Source of the DNA: CAVQND01 sp964653485
GTDB taxonomy: Bacteria > Verrucomicrobiota > Verrucomicrobiia > Limisphaerales > UBA8199
NCBI GenBank assembly: GCA_964653485.1
Contig: CAZZFF010000034.1
Location: 1-52,444 of the forward strand
Length of the DNA stretch: 52,444 nt
Direction of reading: 5' to 3'
In this document: positions 24,804 to 32,737 of the stretch, piece by piece
Numbering within the stretch: position 1 is the stretch's first letter
How the letters are laid out: each line of letters begins with the position of its first letter
Position numbers and translations under genes: made by a program
The notes under the pieces: model-generated
Told to the model about the DNA's origin: nothing
Seen by the model: the letters and a program-made list of their open reading frames with translations, nothing else
Databases searched by the model: none

Positions 24804-25964
24804 TCACTTGGACCCGAGGACGCCGACAACCCGATAATATCTTACCGAAGCGCCCGGTTTGGCGGCTGCGGGGTCCAGGACAAAATTCGAAGTGGTGGAA
24901 CCGAGGGACTGCCAGTTGACCGTGCCCACCAGGTTGGTGGCATATTGGACAGTGTAGGAACTGACCCCCGTCAGGGGGGTCCATTGCAGCAGGTAGGCGG
25001 TGCTGCCCGGCGTGAGCTTGAACCCGCTGATGGTGGTGGCCGGCGGATTGGTGGAGTTCGTCGGGTGGTAAGCCTGGAACATCCGCTCCAGGTTGGCCGC
25101 CTGGCCCCCCAAGTCGTCCGGCGGCACCGAGGTGTCCTGCGTGGAGTTGATTTGAACGACCATGCCGTGTCCGGGCGCCAGCCAGTAGTAGTTAAGAACG
25201 TAATAGGTGCCGGCGTCCTGGTAGCCGTCGCCCGCGTCGAAAGCGATGTCATATTGATCCAGTTCATGGACCCGCAGGCAATCCAGGAAGCCGAGGTTGG
25301 GCAGCGTAACCAATCCGAAGGCGTCCACCGTATCAGTCGAGGTGTAGGTGAGTTGCACGGGAAAGTCTCCCAGGCCCGCCAAGCTGTAGGTCGAAGTGAA
25401 AACCGTCGTTCCCGACCACGAATCGCCGTAATGAATCGAGATCGGAAAATCCTGCAACGCGTTGGTAAAGACGGACTCCGGCTGCGACGAGCTGAAGCTG
25501 GGGTTGTAGAAGCCATAATCGAGCTGGCCCTTGGATGGGTCTTCGGTGAAGTAGAGCCACTCCAGGCCGTTGGTACTGCCTCCAACGGTAAGTTGCTGGG
25601 CCAGTTTGGCCCCCACCGCCACGAAATCCGCGCCGTTCGGAGTGCTGGCGGCGGTCACGTAATCGTAACGATTCGTCACGTCCTGGGGTCCCGTGCTGAA
25701 ATCCCAAGCCTGCGCGGCACTGCTGGGCGTCCCCAGCAATGTCAGCGGGACAGCCACGGTGGTGTTGGTGGAATTGGCATAAGTCATGTAATACTGGCCC
25801 ACTTGGTTGAACATGTCGGCGCCGGTAATGGTGACTTGTGCCTGCGCTCCCATGGCGGCTGCCATAGCTGCGGCCCACAAGAAAGTTGGGCGGAAGGCCG
25901 ATCTAATGCTCCTAAACGACGCTCTCCTATTCTGCGGAAGGCAAACATTCATAAAACTTAACAT
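24804..25964 (-). CDS. Secreted protein of unknown function with C-terminal YTVQYATNL module
   Basis: The protein is about 386 aa from ATG 25964; ATG 25952 is equally possible, and the open frame extends further upstream with no good start. The signal peptide is FLWAAAMAAAMGAQAQ. The body contains two extended domains rich in Ser, Thr, Tyr and Asp (TGADMFNQVGQYYMTYANST, then DFSTGPQDVTNRYDYVTA), without recognisable catalytic motifs. The final 60 residues (WTPLTGVSSYTVQYATNL, VRYYRVVGVL) resemble the protease's C-terminal module two genes downstream. The two may use the same surface or sorting apparatus. It is separated by 10 bp from the pseudopilin start, so the three genes probably form one operon read leftwards. 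Confidence 0.7.
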   Translation of the reverse strand: MLSFMNVCLPQNRRASFRSIRSAFRPTFLWAAAMAAAMGAQAQVTITGADMFNQVGQYYMTYANSTNTTVAVPLTLLGTPSSAAQAWDFSTGPQDVTNRYDYVTAASTPNGADFVAVGAKLAQQLTVGGSTNGLEWLYFTEDPSKGQLDYGFYNPSFSSSQPESVFTNALQDFPISIHYGDSWSGTTVFTSTYSLAGLGDFPVQLTYTSTDTVDAFGLVTLPNLGFLDCLRVHELDQYDIAFDAGDGYQDAGTYYVLNYYWLAPGHGMVVQINSTQDTSVPPDDLGGQAANLERMFQAYHPTNSTNPPATTISGFKLTPGSTAYLLQWTPLTGVSSYTVQYATNLVGTVNWQSLGSTTSNFVLDPAAAKPGASVRYYRVVGVLGSK

Positions 25965-26184
25965 GCTTCCAGCTACGATTCCGGCAACCCTCTTCCGTTC
26001 CCCTCGGACCCCTTCGCAACGAACCATAACTTTCCCCCGAAGATAGGACATTGCAACTCCGCCTGTCAACTGTGCGTTCCGAGGCACACCCGGCAAGGCT
26101 GCCCTGGCGTCCCGCTGTTCGGGGCTGGCGGGAAGCGGGCCCTGAACTCCGAAATCCGATTCGAAACGTGCGGTTGACAGGTTG

Positions 26185-26210
26185 TTTGTCTGACGATAGT
26201 GTCAGACAAA
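26185..26210 (+). promoter_or_regulatory. Perfect inverted repeat operator of vapBC
   Basis: TTTGTCTGAC (26185-26194) and GTCAGACAAA (26201-26210) are exact reverse complements around a 6-bp centre, GATAGT. The repeat ends one base before the antitoxin ATG at 26211. This is the position and form expected for VapB/VapBC autoregulation. A related repeat precedes the second antitoxin at 37489-37513. Confidence 0.8.
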
Positions 26211-26453
26211 ATGAAATCGATTCCGCTTCGACAGCTCTTGAGAGAACCGATTAGTGTGAAGAGGATTACACGGGCCGGGCAATCGGTCCGGATCACCGAT
26301 CATGGGCGGCCGTTGTGGGTTCTGCAACCGGCGCTCGCGAAGCCCGACGACCCGGGGCGCGCACAGGCCATCGATGAGCTGCTGGATGAAGTTCTCGTCC
26401 GGCCGGCGTCCTCTCCCAGCCTGTCCAAGGTCGTCAAGGATGCCCGGCGATGA
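26211..26453 (+). CDS. Antitoxin, Phd/YefM-VapB type
   Basis: The protein is 80 aa from ATG 26211 (MKSIPLRQLLREPISVKRIT); GTG at 26199 would lie inside the operator, so I prefer the ATG. The N-terminal 50 residues have the beta-alpha Phd/YefM pattern (AGQSVRITDHGRPLWVLQP), which binds DNA. The C-terminal 30 residues (LLDEVLVRPASSPSLSKV) are likely the toxin-covering tail. Its stop overlaps the toxin start by 4 bp (ATGA). It neutralises VapC and represses the operon from the operator at 26185-26210. Confidence 0.8.
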   Translation: MKSIPLRQLLREPISVKRITRAGQSVRITDHGRPLWVLQPALAKPDDPGRAQAIDELLDEVLVRPASSPSLSKVVKDARR

Positions 26454-26926
26454 GAGTGTATGCGGATACCAGCTTCATGGTTAAGCTTCTGGCCCGAGAG
26501 GCCGGCACCGAAGAGGCATTGGCGCAGTATCGGGGGCTTGGCAGGCCAGCCCTGCCGTTCCTGCCTTTGCACGCGCTGGAGGCGGAGAACGCGATCCGGG
26601 CGAGGGCGTTTCACCAAAGAAACTCCGTGGGCTCGCGGGAGAGGTCTCAAATCAGCCGGGAAGAAGTGGCCGCGCTGGAACGGCTGTCGCACTTTATAAC
26701 CCGCGGCGTGTTGATCGAAACCAGCGGGGATTGGGGTGCGGCTTGTGCCCGGGCCGGCGATTTGTCCCGCAGGCACACCGGAACCACGGGAGCCAGAAGC
26801 CTGGACTTGCTGCATTTGGCGTTCGCCCTGGAGATGGAATGTGAGCTCTTTCTCTCGACGGACGAGTGTCAGGCCGGAATCGCGGTTTCCGAGGGGTTGG
26901 AAGTCGTTTCCGTGAAGGACTCATGA
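26450..26926 (+). CDS. PIN-domain toxin VapC
   Basis: The protein is 158 aa and looks complete. The four acidic PIN residues can be placed: D6 in VYADTSFMVKLL, Glu in LHALEAENAIRAR, Asp in SLDLLHLAFALEME and the last one in FLSTDECQAGIA. PIN toxins are Mg-dependent ribonucleases that cut tRNA or rRNA when not bound by antitoxin. The ATGA overlap with the antitoxin gives coupled translation. It is the only one of the three PIN modules in the window that appears intact. Confidence 0.88.
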   Translation: MRVYADTSFMVKLLAREAGTEEALAQYRGLGRPALPFLPLHALEAENAIRARAFHQRNSVGSRERSQISREEVAALERLSHFITRGVLIETSGDWGAACARAGDLSRRHTGTTGARSLDLLHLAFALEMECELFLSTDECQAGIAVSEGLEVVSVKDS

Positions 26927-27055
26927 GAGATCGGCGCCTGCCGTGCGAGGCGCTAGCCCAATTTGCTCACGGACTGCGCGGAAGCGGGGAAGCCGCTGCT
27001 TTTGTTCCCCTTTACAAACCCCGTCCAGATGTCGTTCAATAGCGGTCAGGACGCT

Positions 27056-27394
27056 ATGAAACGTTACGGAATGATCATCGGGTTGCGGCCGGAGAAGGTC
27101 GCGGAATACAGGAAGTTGCACGCCGCGGTCTGGCCCGACGTGCTGGAGAAGATACGGGAGTGCCAAATTCGGAACTACTCGATCTACCTTCGGCAGCTCG
27201 ATGACGGGCAATACTGCCTGTTCAGCTACTTCGAATACATCGGGACCGACTTCGCCGCGGACATGGCCACGATGGCCGCCGACCCTGCCACGCAACGATG
27301 GTGGTCCTTCTGCGAGCCTTGCCAGCGACCCCTGGCCAACCGCGCTCCCGGCGAGTGGTGGGCCAACATGGACGAGGTGTTCCATGCGGATTGA
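27056..27394 (+). CDS. L-rhamnose mutarotase family protein
   Basis: The protein is 112 aa from ATG 27056. The open frame extends further upstream, but 112 aa is close to the usual RhaM length. Family features are MKRYGMIIGLRPEKVAEYRK, the catalytic His in LHAAVWPDVLE, the Tyr pair in LFSYFEYIG and the C-terminal WWSFCEPCQRP...WWANMDEVFH. It interconverts alpha and beta L-rhamnose (or a related sugar) for catabolism. It is preceded by the TA module and followed 44 bp later by argA; neither neighbour fits rhamnose metabolism. Confidence 0.88.
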   Translation: MKRYGMIIGLRPEKVAEYRKLHAAVWPDVLEKIRECQIRNYSIYLRQLDDGQYCLFSYFEYIGTDFAADMATMAADPATQRWWSFCEPCQRPLANRAPGEWWANMDEVFHAD

Positions 27395-27438
27395 AGAGCA
27401 GGCTCCAGCCAAGACAGAATTGGAGCTATCGATCAAAA

Positions 27439-28719
27439 GTGAAACTGACTGATTTGCGGGGCATTCTGCGGTACATCCCCCAATTCCGCGAGAAGACGTT
27501 CATCATCAGCGTGGACGGGGCGATTGTGACCAGCGAGAATTTCGCCAATCTCCTGGTGGATATCGCGGTCCTGCGCTCGCTCAACATCCGCGTCGTGCTC
27601 GCGCACGGAGCGTCCGAGCAGATCAAGACCCTCGCGGCGGCCGAAGGTGTCAGCCCTTCCAATCTCGACGGGACCGGGATCACCGACGAGGCCACGCTGA
27701 GGCTGGCGCTGACCGCGGCCAACCGCCTCACGCACGAGATCCTCGAAGGGCTGGCCGCGAACGACCTCCGGGCCGCGTACACCAACGCCCTCATCGCGCA
27801 CCCCGCCGGCATCCTGCACGGCGTGGACAATCTCTTCACGGGCAAGGTCGAGCGAGTGGACGTCGATATGCTGCAAAAGTTGCTGGACAACGGCATCATC
27901 CCGGTGTTGCCGCCGCTGGGCTTCGACGGCGATGGCCGGACCTATCGCGTCAACTCGGACGGGGTGGCCTTGGCCGCCGCCGAGGCCCTGAAGGCGGCCA
28001 AGCTGATGTTCATCACCCCCTTCGACGGGATCACCGTCCGCGACCGTGTCATTCGCCAAATGTCCGTGGCCGACCTCGAATCGGTGCTGGCCTTGCAGAG
28101 GGACGAGGTCCATCCGGGCCTGCTCTCCAAGGCCGTCCATGCGGTGGCTGCCTGCAAGGCCGGCGTGCCTCGAGTCCATGTCATCAACGGCTCCCTGGAG
28201 GAGGGCCTCCTGGCGGAGGTCTTTACCAACGAGGGCGTCGGCACCCTCATCTACGCCAACCAATTCCAACAAATCCGCCGCGCGCTCAAGAAGGACATCC
28301 GCAGCATTCTCGTTCTGACCAAAGGCTCCGTCGAGAGCGAGGAACTGGCCAAGCGGACCCGCCCGATGATCGAGAAGCAGTTGGGGGATTATTATCTCTT
28401 CGAGATCGACCGGAACCCGGTCGCCTGCGTCGCCTTGCACACTTACCCGGAATACCGCAAAGGCGAACTCGCCTGCCTCTATGTCAGTGCGGCCCACGAA
28501 AACCAGGGCATCGGACGCAAGCTCGTTCAATTCGTCGAGAACAAGGCCCGCGAGATGGGCCTTAGCGAACTCATTTCGCTGTCCACACAGGCATTCACCT
28601 ACTTCCAATCCAAGGCGGGGTTCGTTGAAGGCACCCCCGAGGATTTGCCCCCCGCCCGCCGCGAGAGATACGACCAAAGCGGCCGCAACTCGAAAGTGCT
28701 GACCAAGAAGCTGGGCTAG
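27439..28719 (+). CDS. argA: Amino-acid N-acetyltransferase (N-acetylglutamate synthase)
   Basis: The protein is 426 aa from GTG 27439, with GGAG 13 bp upstream; the open frame continues upstream but into unrelated sequence. An amino acid kinase domain (TFIISVDGAIVTSENFANLL, VLAHGASEQIKTLA, NGIIPVLPPLGFDGDG) is followed by a C-terminal GNAT domain (CLYVSAAHENQGIGRKLVQF, STQAFTYFQSKAGF). This order is that of bacterial ArgA, which makes N-acetylglutamate from glutamate and acetyl-CoA as the first step of arginine synthesis. It is usually arginine-inhibited. No other arg gene is adjacent. Confidence 0.93.
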   Translation: MKLTDLRGILRYIPQFREKTFIISVDGAIVTSENFANLLVDIAVLRSLNIRVVLAHGASEQIKTLAAAEGVSPSNLDGTGITDEATLRLALTAANRLTHEILEGLAANDLRAAYTNALIAHPAGILHGVDNLFTGKVERVDVDMLQKLLDNGIIPVLPPLGFDGDGRTYRVNSDGVALAAAEALKAAKLMFITPFDGITVRDRVIRQMSVADLESVLALQRDEVHPGLLSKAVHAVAACKAGVPRVHVINGSLEEGLLAEVFTNEGVGTLIYANQFQQIRRALKKDIRSILVLTKGSVESEELAKRTRPMIEKQLGDYYLFEIDRNPVACVALHTYPEYRKGELACLYVSAAHENQGIGRKLVQFVENKAREMGLSELISLSTQAFTYFQSKAGFVEGTPEDLPPARRERYDQSGRNSKVLTKKLG

Positions 28720-28740
28720 GGCGTTACGAAAAAGCGAGCG

Positions 28741-30102
28741 CTACAGCTCGATCCCGTAGGCCTTGATCTTGTTGTAAAGCGTTTGGCGGCCGATGCCGAG
28801 GCGCTTGGCCGTTTCGAGCTTGTTGCCCCCCGTCTCTTTGAGCATCTGGATTATCGCGTTGCGCTCGACTCCCTCCAGGAGCGTGAAGTTGGTGTCGCCG
28901 GGTTCCTCGGCGGCGGCCCGGGTCTCGGAAATCGAGAGATCGCTGGCGTCGATTTCAGCGCCCTCGCAGAGAAGAACGGCGCGCTGGATTTCGTTCTGCA
29001 ACTGGCGGACGTTGCCAGGCCAATCGAAGGAGGTCAATCGCTCGATGGCCGCGGGCTTGAAGCCGGCGAGGGTGCGGTTGGCCTGGGCGGCGAAGCGTTT
29101 AAGGAAGGAGTTGACCAGGGGCATGATGTCTTCCCTGCGCTCCCGGAGCGGGGGCAGGTGGACGGAGATGGCGCTGATGCGATAAAACAAGTCCTCACGC
29201 AGTTTGCCGGCTTGGATGGCATCCTGGGGTTTGCGGTTGGTGGCGGCGATGATGCGGCAGTTGGTCTTGTAGCTGGTCTTGCCCCCGACCGGCCGGACCT
29301 CCTGGTCCTGGAGGACGCGCAGGAGCTTGCTTTGGGTGTCCACCGGCATCTCGGAGATTTCGTCCAGCAGGAGCGTCCCGCCCTCAGCCTGGCGGAAGAG
29401 GCCCTCGCGGTCGGCGTGGGCGCCGGTAAAGGCGCCGCGAACGGAGCCGAACAACTCGCTCTCGATCAGCTCGCGGGGCAGGGCGGCGCAGTTGACCTTG
29501 ATGATCTGGCCTTTGCTGCGGTTGCTCAGGGCATGAAGGAGGTCCGCGATGACTTCCTTGCCGGTGCCGCTCTCCCCGGTGATGAGGACCGTCACATCGC
29601 TCGGCGCGATGCGGTCGATTTTGCGCACCACCTCCCGCATGGCGGCGCTTTGGAAGATGGGCGAAGGAGTTCCGCTCATCGTTTCAAGGGCGCGCCGCAA
29701 GGCGCTGGCCTCCTCGTTCTGACGCCTGTACTCAACGGCGTTTTGCACGTCGGCCAGCAGCTTCTCGCCGTCGAATTGGACATTCTTGCGGAGGAAATTA
29801 AACGCGCCGCCCTTGATGGCCTCGACCGCCCACGAGACGGCCTCGTTGTCGCTCGGAACGCCGGTCAGGACGATGACCTGGGTGTCCGGCCAGCGTTTCT
29901 TGAGTTGAGGCAGCAAATCCAGCCCGTCGGCATCCGGCAGCTTGACGTCCAACAGCACCAGGTCGGGCTGGTCCTGGGCAAAGGCCCTCTGGAGGGCGGC
30001 GCCGCTGTCGGCGGTCGAAATCTGGTAATCGCTTTCCAGGAGCGCCGTCAACACGGTGCGCTGGTCCTGGTCATCGTCAACTATTAAGACTTTGCCCTTC
30101 AT
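28741..30102 (-). CDS. NtrC-family sigma-54-dependent response regulator
   Basis: The protein is 453 aa. The receiver has D9-D10-D11 and phospho-acceptor D52 (LVLLDVKLPDADGLDLLP); the usual KP is RKN in FLRKNVQF. The AAA+ domain has Walker A GESGTGKE, the sigma-54 contact loop GAFTGAHADREG and Walker B LLLDEISEMPVD, plus the R-finger region FYRISAISVHLPPLRERRED. The Fis-type helix-turn-helix is at the end (ETAKRLGIGRQTLYNKIK). It activates transcription from sigma-54 promoters once phosphorylated. The partner kinase is not adjacent. It ends 21 bp from the convergent argA stop. Confidence 0.93.
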   Translation of the reverse strand: MKGKVLIVDDDQDQRTVLTALLESDYQISTADSGAALQRAFAQDQPDLVLLDVKLPDADGLDLLPQLKKRWPDTQVIVLTGVPSDNEAVSWAVEAIKGGAFNFLRKNVQFDGEKLLADVQNAVEYRRQNEEASALRRALETMSGTPSPIFQSAAMREVVRKIDRIAPSDVTVLITGESGTGKEVIADLLHALSNRSKGQIIKVNCAALPRELIESELFGSVRGAFTGAHADREGLFRQAEGGTLLLDEISEMPVDTQSKLLRVLQDQEVRPVGGKTSYKTNCRIIAATNRKPQDAIQAGKLREDLFYRISAISVHLPPLRERREDIMPLVNSFLKRFAAQANRTLAGFKPAAIERLTSFDWPGNVRQLQNEIQRAVLLCEGAEIDASDLSISETRAAAEEPGDTNFTLLEGVERNAIIQMLKETGGNKLETAKRLGIGRQTLYNKIKAYGIEL

Positions 30103-30107
30103 AAGAA

Positions 30108-30875
30108 CTAATCACGGCCCGGAACACAGGCCCGCGTAAAGGCCCGGAACAGCCCCCGATGCTCGGGAACACGCTGCGCCAATCGTTCCGGATGGAACTG
30201 CACGCTCAAGAGGAACGGCAAACAATGCGCCGCGCCCGGCTTGAATTCCAGCCCTTCGACCACACCGTCTGGGCTGAGGGCAACCGCTCTCAACGGCCCG
30301 GCCACCCGGGCGACCGCCTGGTGATGGGTGCTGTTCACGCCCAATTTCACCTTGCCTGTTATCTTGGCCAGTAACGAATCCGGTGTCAACCGTGCTTCAT
30401 GCACCGCCTCGCCCTTGTGGTCCATCTGATGATGGTTCAGGGCCTTGGGTATCTGGGCCGGAATGTCGATCACCAGCGTCCCTCCCAGGGCCACATTCAA
30501 TAGCTGATGGCCGCGGCAAATCGCCATTAGCGGTTTGCGCTGGCGGAAAACCTCGTCAATCACAAGGAGTTCCCGCAAATCCCGTTGCCCGCCGTCCGGA
30601 CACAGGGTCACCGTCCGCCGCAGGTTCCGCGGCGGCTGCTTGGCGTACAACCGGGGATCGATGTCTCCCCCACCGGTCAATAACACCCCGTCGCTCCGGC
30701 TCACGCAGTCGGCAATCGCCTCGGGCGCCACCGTTGGCGGCAGCAGCATCGGCAGGCCGCCCGCATCCAGAATCGCCTGCGGATAGGCCACCGAGAGACT
30801 TACCGATAGATCCCCAAACTCCGGCCCTCGCTGGTCCACGTCCGGAGCTATCAAAATCAGAGGCGGTCTGCTCAT
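30108..30875 (-). CDS. Gamma-glutamyl-gamma-aminobutyrate hydrolase family (peptidase C26)
   Basis: The protein is 255 aa from ATG 30875, matching the family start MSRPPLILIAPDVDQRG; the open frame upstream adds unrelated residues. The class I glutamine amidotransferase triad is present: nucleophile Cys in PLMAICRGHQLLNVALGG and His-Glu in LLSVQFHPER. LLTGGGDIDPRLY is typical of the C26 family. Members cut gamma-glutamyl bonds in putrescine/GABA breakdown or related compounds. It is 5 bp downstream of nothing on its own strand except the NtrC gene, whose start is at 30102, so both may share a transcript. Confidence 0.87.
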   Translation of the reverse strand: MSRPPLILIAPDVDQRGPEFGDLSVSLSVAYPQAILDAGGLPMLLPPTVAPEAIADCVSRSDGVLLTGGGDIDPRLYAKQPPRNLRRTVTLCPDGGQRDLRELLVIDEVFRQRKPLMAICRGHQLLNVALGGTLVIDIPAQIPKALNHHQMDHKGEAVHEARLTPDSLLAKITGKVKLGVNSTHHQAVARVAGPLRAVALSPDGVVEGLEFKPGAAHCLPFLLSVQFHPERLAQRVPEHRGLFRAFTRACVPGRD

Positions 30876-30986
30876 ACGGCATGGACTGTAGTGCGCCGTC
30901 CCCAAAATAGCGATACATTTGCGACGGCGCCCCTGAACCTCGGGGCCGGGAGGGCGCGCCAAACGCTCAGCCCTCTTCTTGGCTCC

Positions 30987-31262
30987 TCACCCAAGTTCCG
31001 CCTCAGGGAACCGTTGCCGGATGGTCTTCTTGATGAGCTCCTCCTCCTCGGGCCGGAGAAGGCGGCGGTTGATGCGGCGGCGGACGGCGTCGAGCAGTTC
31101 CAGCCAGTCCTGCAATGGGGGTTCCGGCAGGGCCTGCCACTGGTCGTAACGGCGCTCCCGCTCAAAAAAGCGCCAGTCCCGGCCGACGTGCCGGGCATAA
31201 ACCTGGAGCCGCGCGCCCTCATCGTCCAGGCGTCTCCAACTGATCTCGGCTTTGGCTGCCAT
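30987..31262 (-). CDS. Small hypothetical protein, 91 aa
   Basis: The protein is 91 aa from ATG 31262 (MAAKAEISWRRLDDEGARLQ). It is basic, Arg- and Trp-rich, with stretches such as VYARHVGRDWRFFERERRYD and a Glu/Arg-rich helical tail (RRLLRPEEEELIKKTIRQRF). The family is not recognised by name. It sits 25 bp downstream of ispF on the same strand and is probably in the ispF transcript. No transmembrane or signal segment is present, and no function can be assigned. Confidence 0.6.
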   Translation of the reverse strand: MAAKAEISWRRLDDEGARLQVYARHVGRDWRFFERERRYDQWQALPEPPLQDWLELLDAVRRRINRRLLRPEEEELIKKTIRQRFPEAELG

Positions 31263-31287
31263 AGCTTGCGAAGAATCCCAACCGGTT

Positions 31288-31764
31288 TTACGGCAAATCC
31301 ACGCTGGCCACCGCCATCGCCGCGATGCCTTCCTCGCGGCCAACAAAGCCCAGGTGCTCGTTGGTGGTGGCCTTGATGCCGACCTGGCCAGGACTCAGGC
31401 GCAGGGCGGCGGCGATGTTTGATTTCATCTGCGCGACATGGGGAAGGAGCCTGGGCTGCTCCGCAATCAGGGTGGCATCGACATTGACCACGGTCCCGCG
31501 ACGGGACTCTGTGAGGCGGGCAGCCTCGTTCAGAAAGATGGCGCTCGGCGCGCCGCGCCAGCGGGCATCGGTGTTCGGAAAGAAGTGGCCGATATCGGCC
31601 TCTCCCAGCGCCCCCAGGATGGCGTCGCAAATCGCATGCATCAGCACGTCGGCATCGGAGTGCCCTTCCAGACCCTTGCCGTGCGGGATTTCCACGCCGC
31701 CAAGGATGAGCTTGCGCCCTTCGACCAGGGCGTGAACGTCGTAACCAACTCCAACATGAACCAT
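31288..31764 (-). CDS. ispF: 2-C-methyl-D-erythritol 2,4-cyclodiphosphate synthase
   Basis: The protein is 158 aa from ATG 31764 (MVHVGVGYDVHALVEGRKLI), the standard length. Metal-binding D8 and H10 (GYDVH), the GHSDADVLMHAICDAILGAL motif with the second His, GDADIGHFFP-type text (GEADIGHFFPNTD) and the C-terminal KATTNEHLGFVGREEGIA are diagnostic. It is an enzyme of the MEP isoprenoid pathway acting as a homotrimer. Upstream is the divergent lipoprotein gene. ispD is not in the window. Confidence 0.95.
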   Translation of the reverse strand: MVHVGVGYDVHALVEGRKLILGGVEIPHGKGLEGHSDADVLMHAICDAILGALGEADIGHFFPNTDARWRGAPSAIFLNEAARLTESRRGTVVNVDATLIAEQPRLLPHVAQMKSNIAAALRLSPGQVGIKATTNEHLGFVGREEGIAAMAVASVDLP

Positions 31765-31953
31765 GCGGCCACTATAGGGGAAGACTGGCCGCAATCAAAG
31801 CTTAGTCGTGTCCTTTAAATCGGCCGGACGCCCTCGCCCGCCGCGCGAGCATTTGAGTATTCGACGCCGCGAGCCGTTTGCTGTATGTACTCGCAGATGC
31901 GAACCGCGAATCAACACTTGAAGAGAACAGGGTGCGAATGGGGCCTGGCGCGC

Positions 31954-32721
31954 ATGGGCAGGCTGGGCGGGTGTCTTGTGGCGGCGGCTTTGATCGCCGC
32001 CGGCTGCGCCCACTCGCGCAACAAGGATCGGATTGGTCTCGTTCCGCCGCCGGTGCCGCTGTTCTTGAGCGGCCCGATGGGAGTGCTGCTGACCAACACC
32101 ACGGGGTTTTCCTGTCATGTCGTGATGACCACAGGCTCCCCCCCCATTCCGGGAGAGACAGTTTCCGGGCAACTTCTGTGCCGAGGCGCCGAATTGCTCT
32201 TCGCCCCCGATGCCGACTCTCCGGCGGGCAGGCGGTTCAAGCGCGGCGGGTTCATCTTCATCTGGGAGGTGGCGACGCAGCACGGATACCTGTTGAGCGA
32301 GGCGCTCCAGGGCTACGCCCCCATTTCTTCGCGGCTCCAGGCCACGAATGTCCAGACCCTGGCTTCGCGGCCCGCTTCGGAAGAAGTCGAAGGCCATCGC
32401 TGCCAGAAGACCGAGGTCCAGGTGGAATCGAACGACGGTTCCAAAGTGCCGTTCCAAGTCTGGAGGGCCGCCGATTTGAACGGGGCTCCCCTGCGCATCG
32501 GCACGGCGGCGCCTGGCCGGCCGGTCGCTGTCAACCTCTCCAAGTTCAGGCTCGGAGCCCCCTCCGGGCAGCTATTCCTGCCGCCCGAAGGTTTCACCGC
32601 CCACGACAGCGCCGAGACCATGATGGCGGAGATCGCCATGCGCCAGGAGAACCTGAAGCGCAAACCGACCGAGGAGCAGCCCGCCGATCTTCAACAGCCC
32701 TCCGGCGTGGGAACCAGGTGA
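31954..32721 (+). CDS. Putative lipoprotein of unknown function
   Basis: The protein is about 255 aa from ATG 31954, chosen because it directly precedes a compact lipoprotein signal (MGRLGGCLVAAALIAAGC). ATG 31885 would add 23 residues. The mature part opens with polar sequence and shows GMLLTNTTGFSC-type text (GVLLTNTTGFSCHVVMT), then VSGQLLCRGAELLFAPD and GGFIFIWEV, suggesting a beta-rich outer-membrane or periplasmic domain. No family is recognised. It converges on ilvB, whose stop is 16 bp beyond this one. Confidence 0.6.
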   Translation: MGRLGGCLVAAALIAAGCAHSRNKDRIGLVPPPVPLFLSGPMGVLLTNTTGFSCHVVMTTGSPPIPGETVSGQLLCRGAELLFAPDADSPAGRRFKRGGFIFIWEVATQHGYLLSEALQGYAPISSRLQATNVQTLASRPASEEVEGHRCQKTEVQVESNDGSKVPFQVWRAADLNGAPLRIGTAAPGRPVAVNLSKFRLGAPSGQLFLPPEGFTAHDSAETMMAEIAMRQENLKRKPTEEQPADLQQPSGVGTR

Positions 32722-32737
32722 GGAACCGTCCGACGGT

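Noticed and set aside
26927..27055. N-terminal extension of the L-rhamnose mutarotase from the upstream open frame
   Set aside because: The added residues are not part of the family, and the protein has its normal length from the ATG at 27056.
28783..30087. 434-codon plus-strand frame
   Set aside because: It is the complement of the NtrC gene, which has all sigma-54 activator motifs. The translation is low-complexity and unlike any family.
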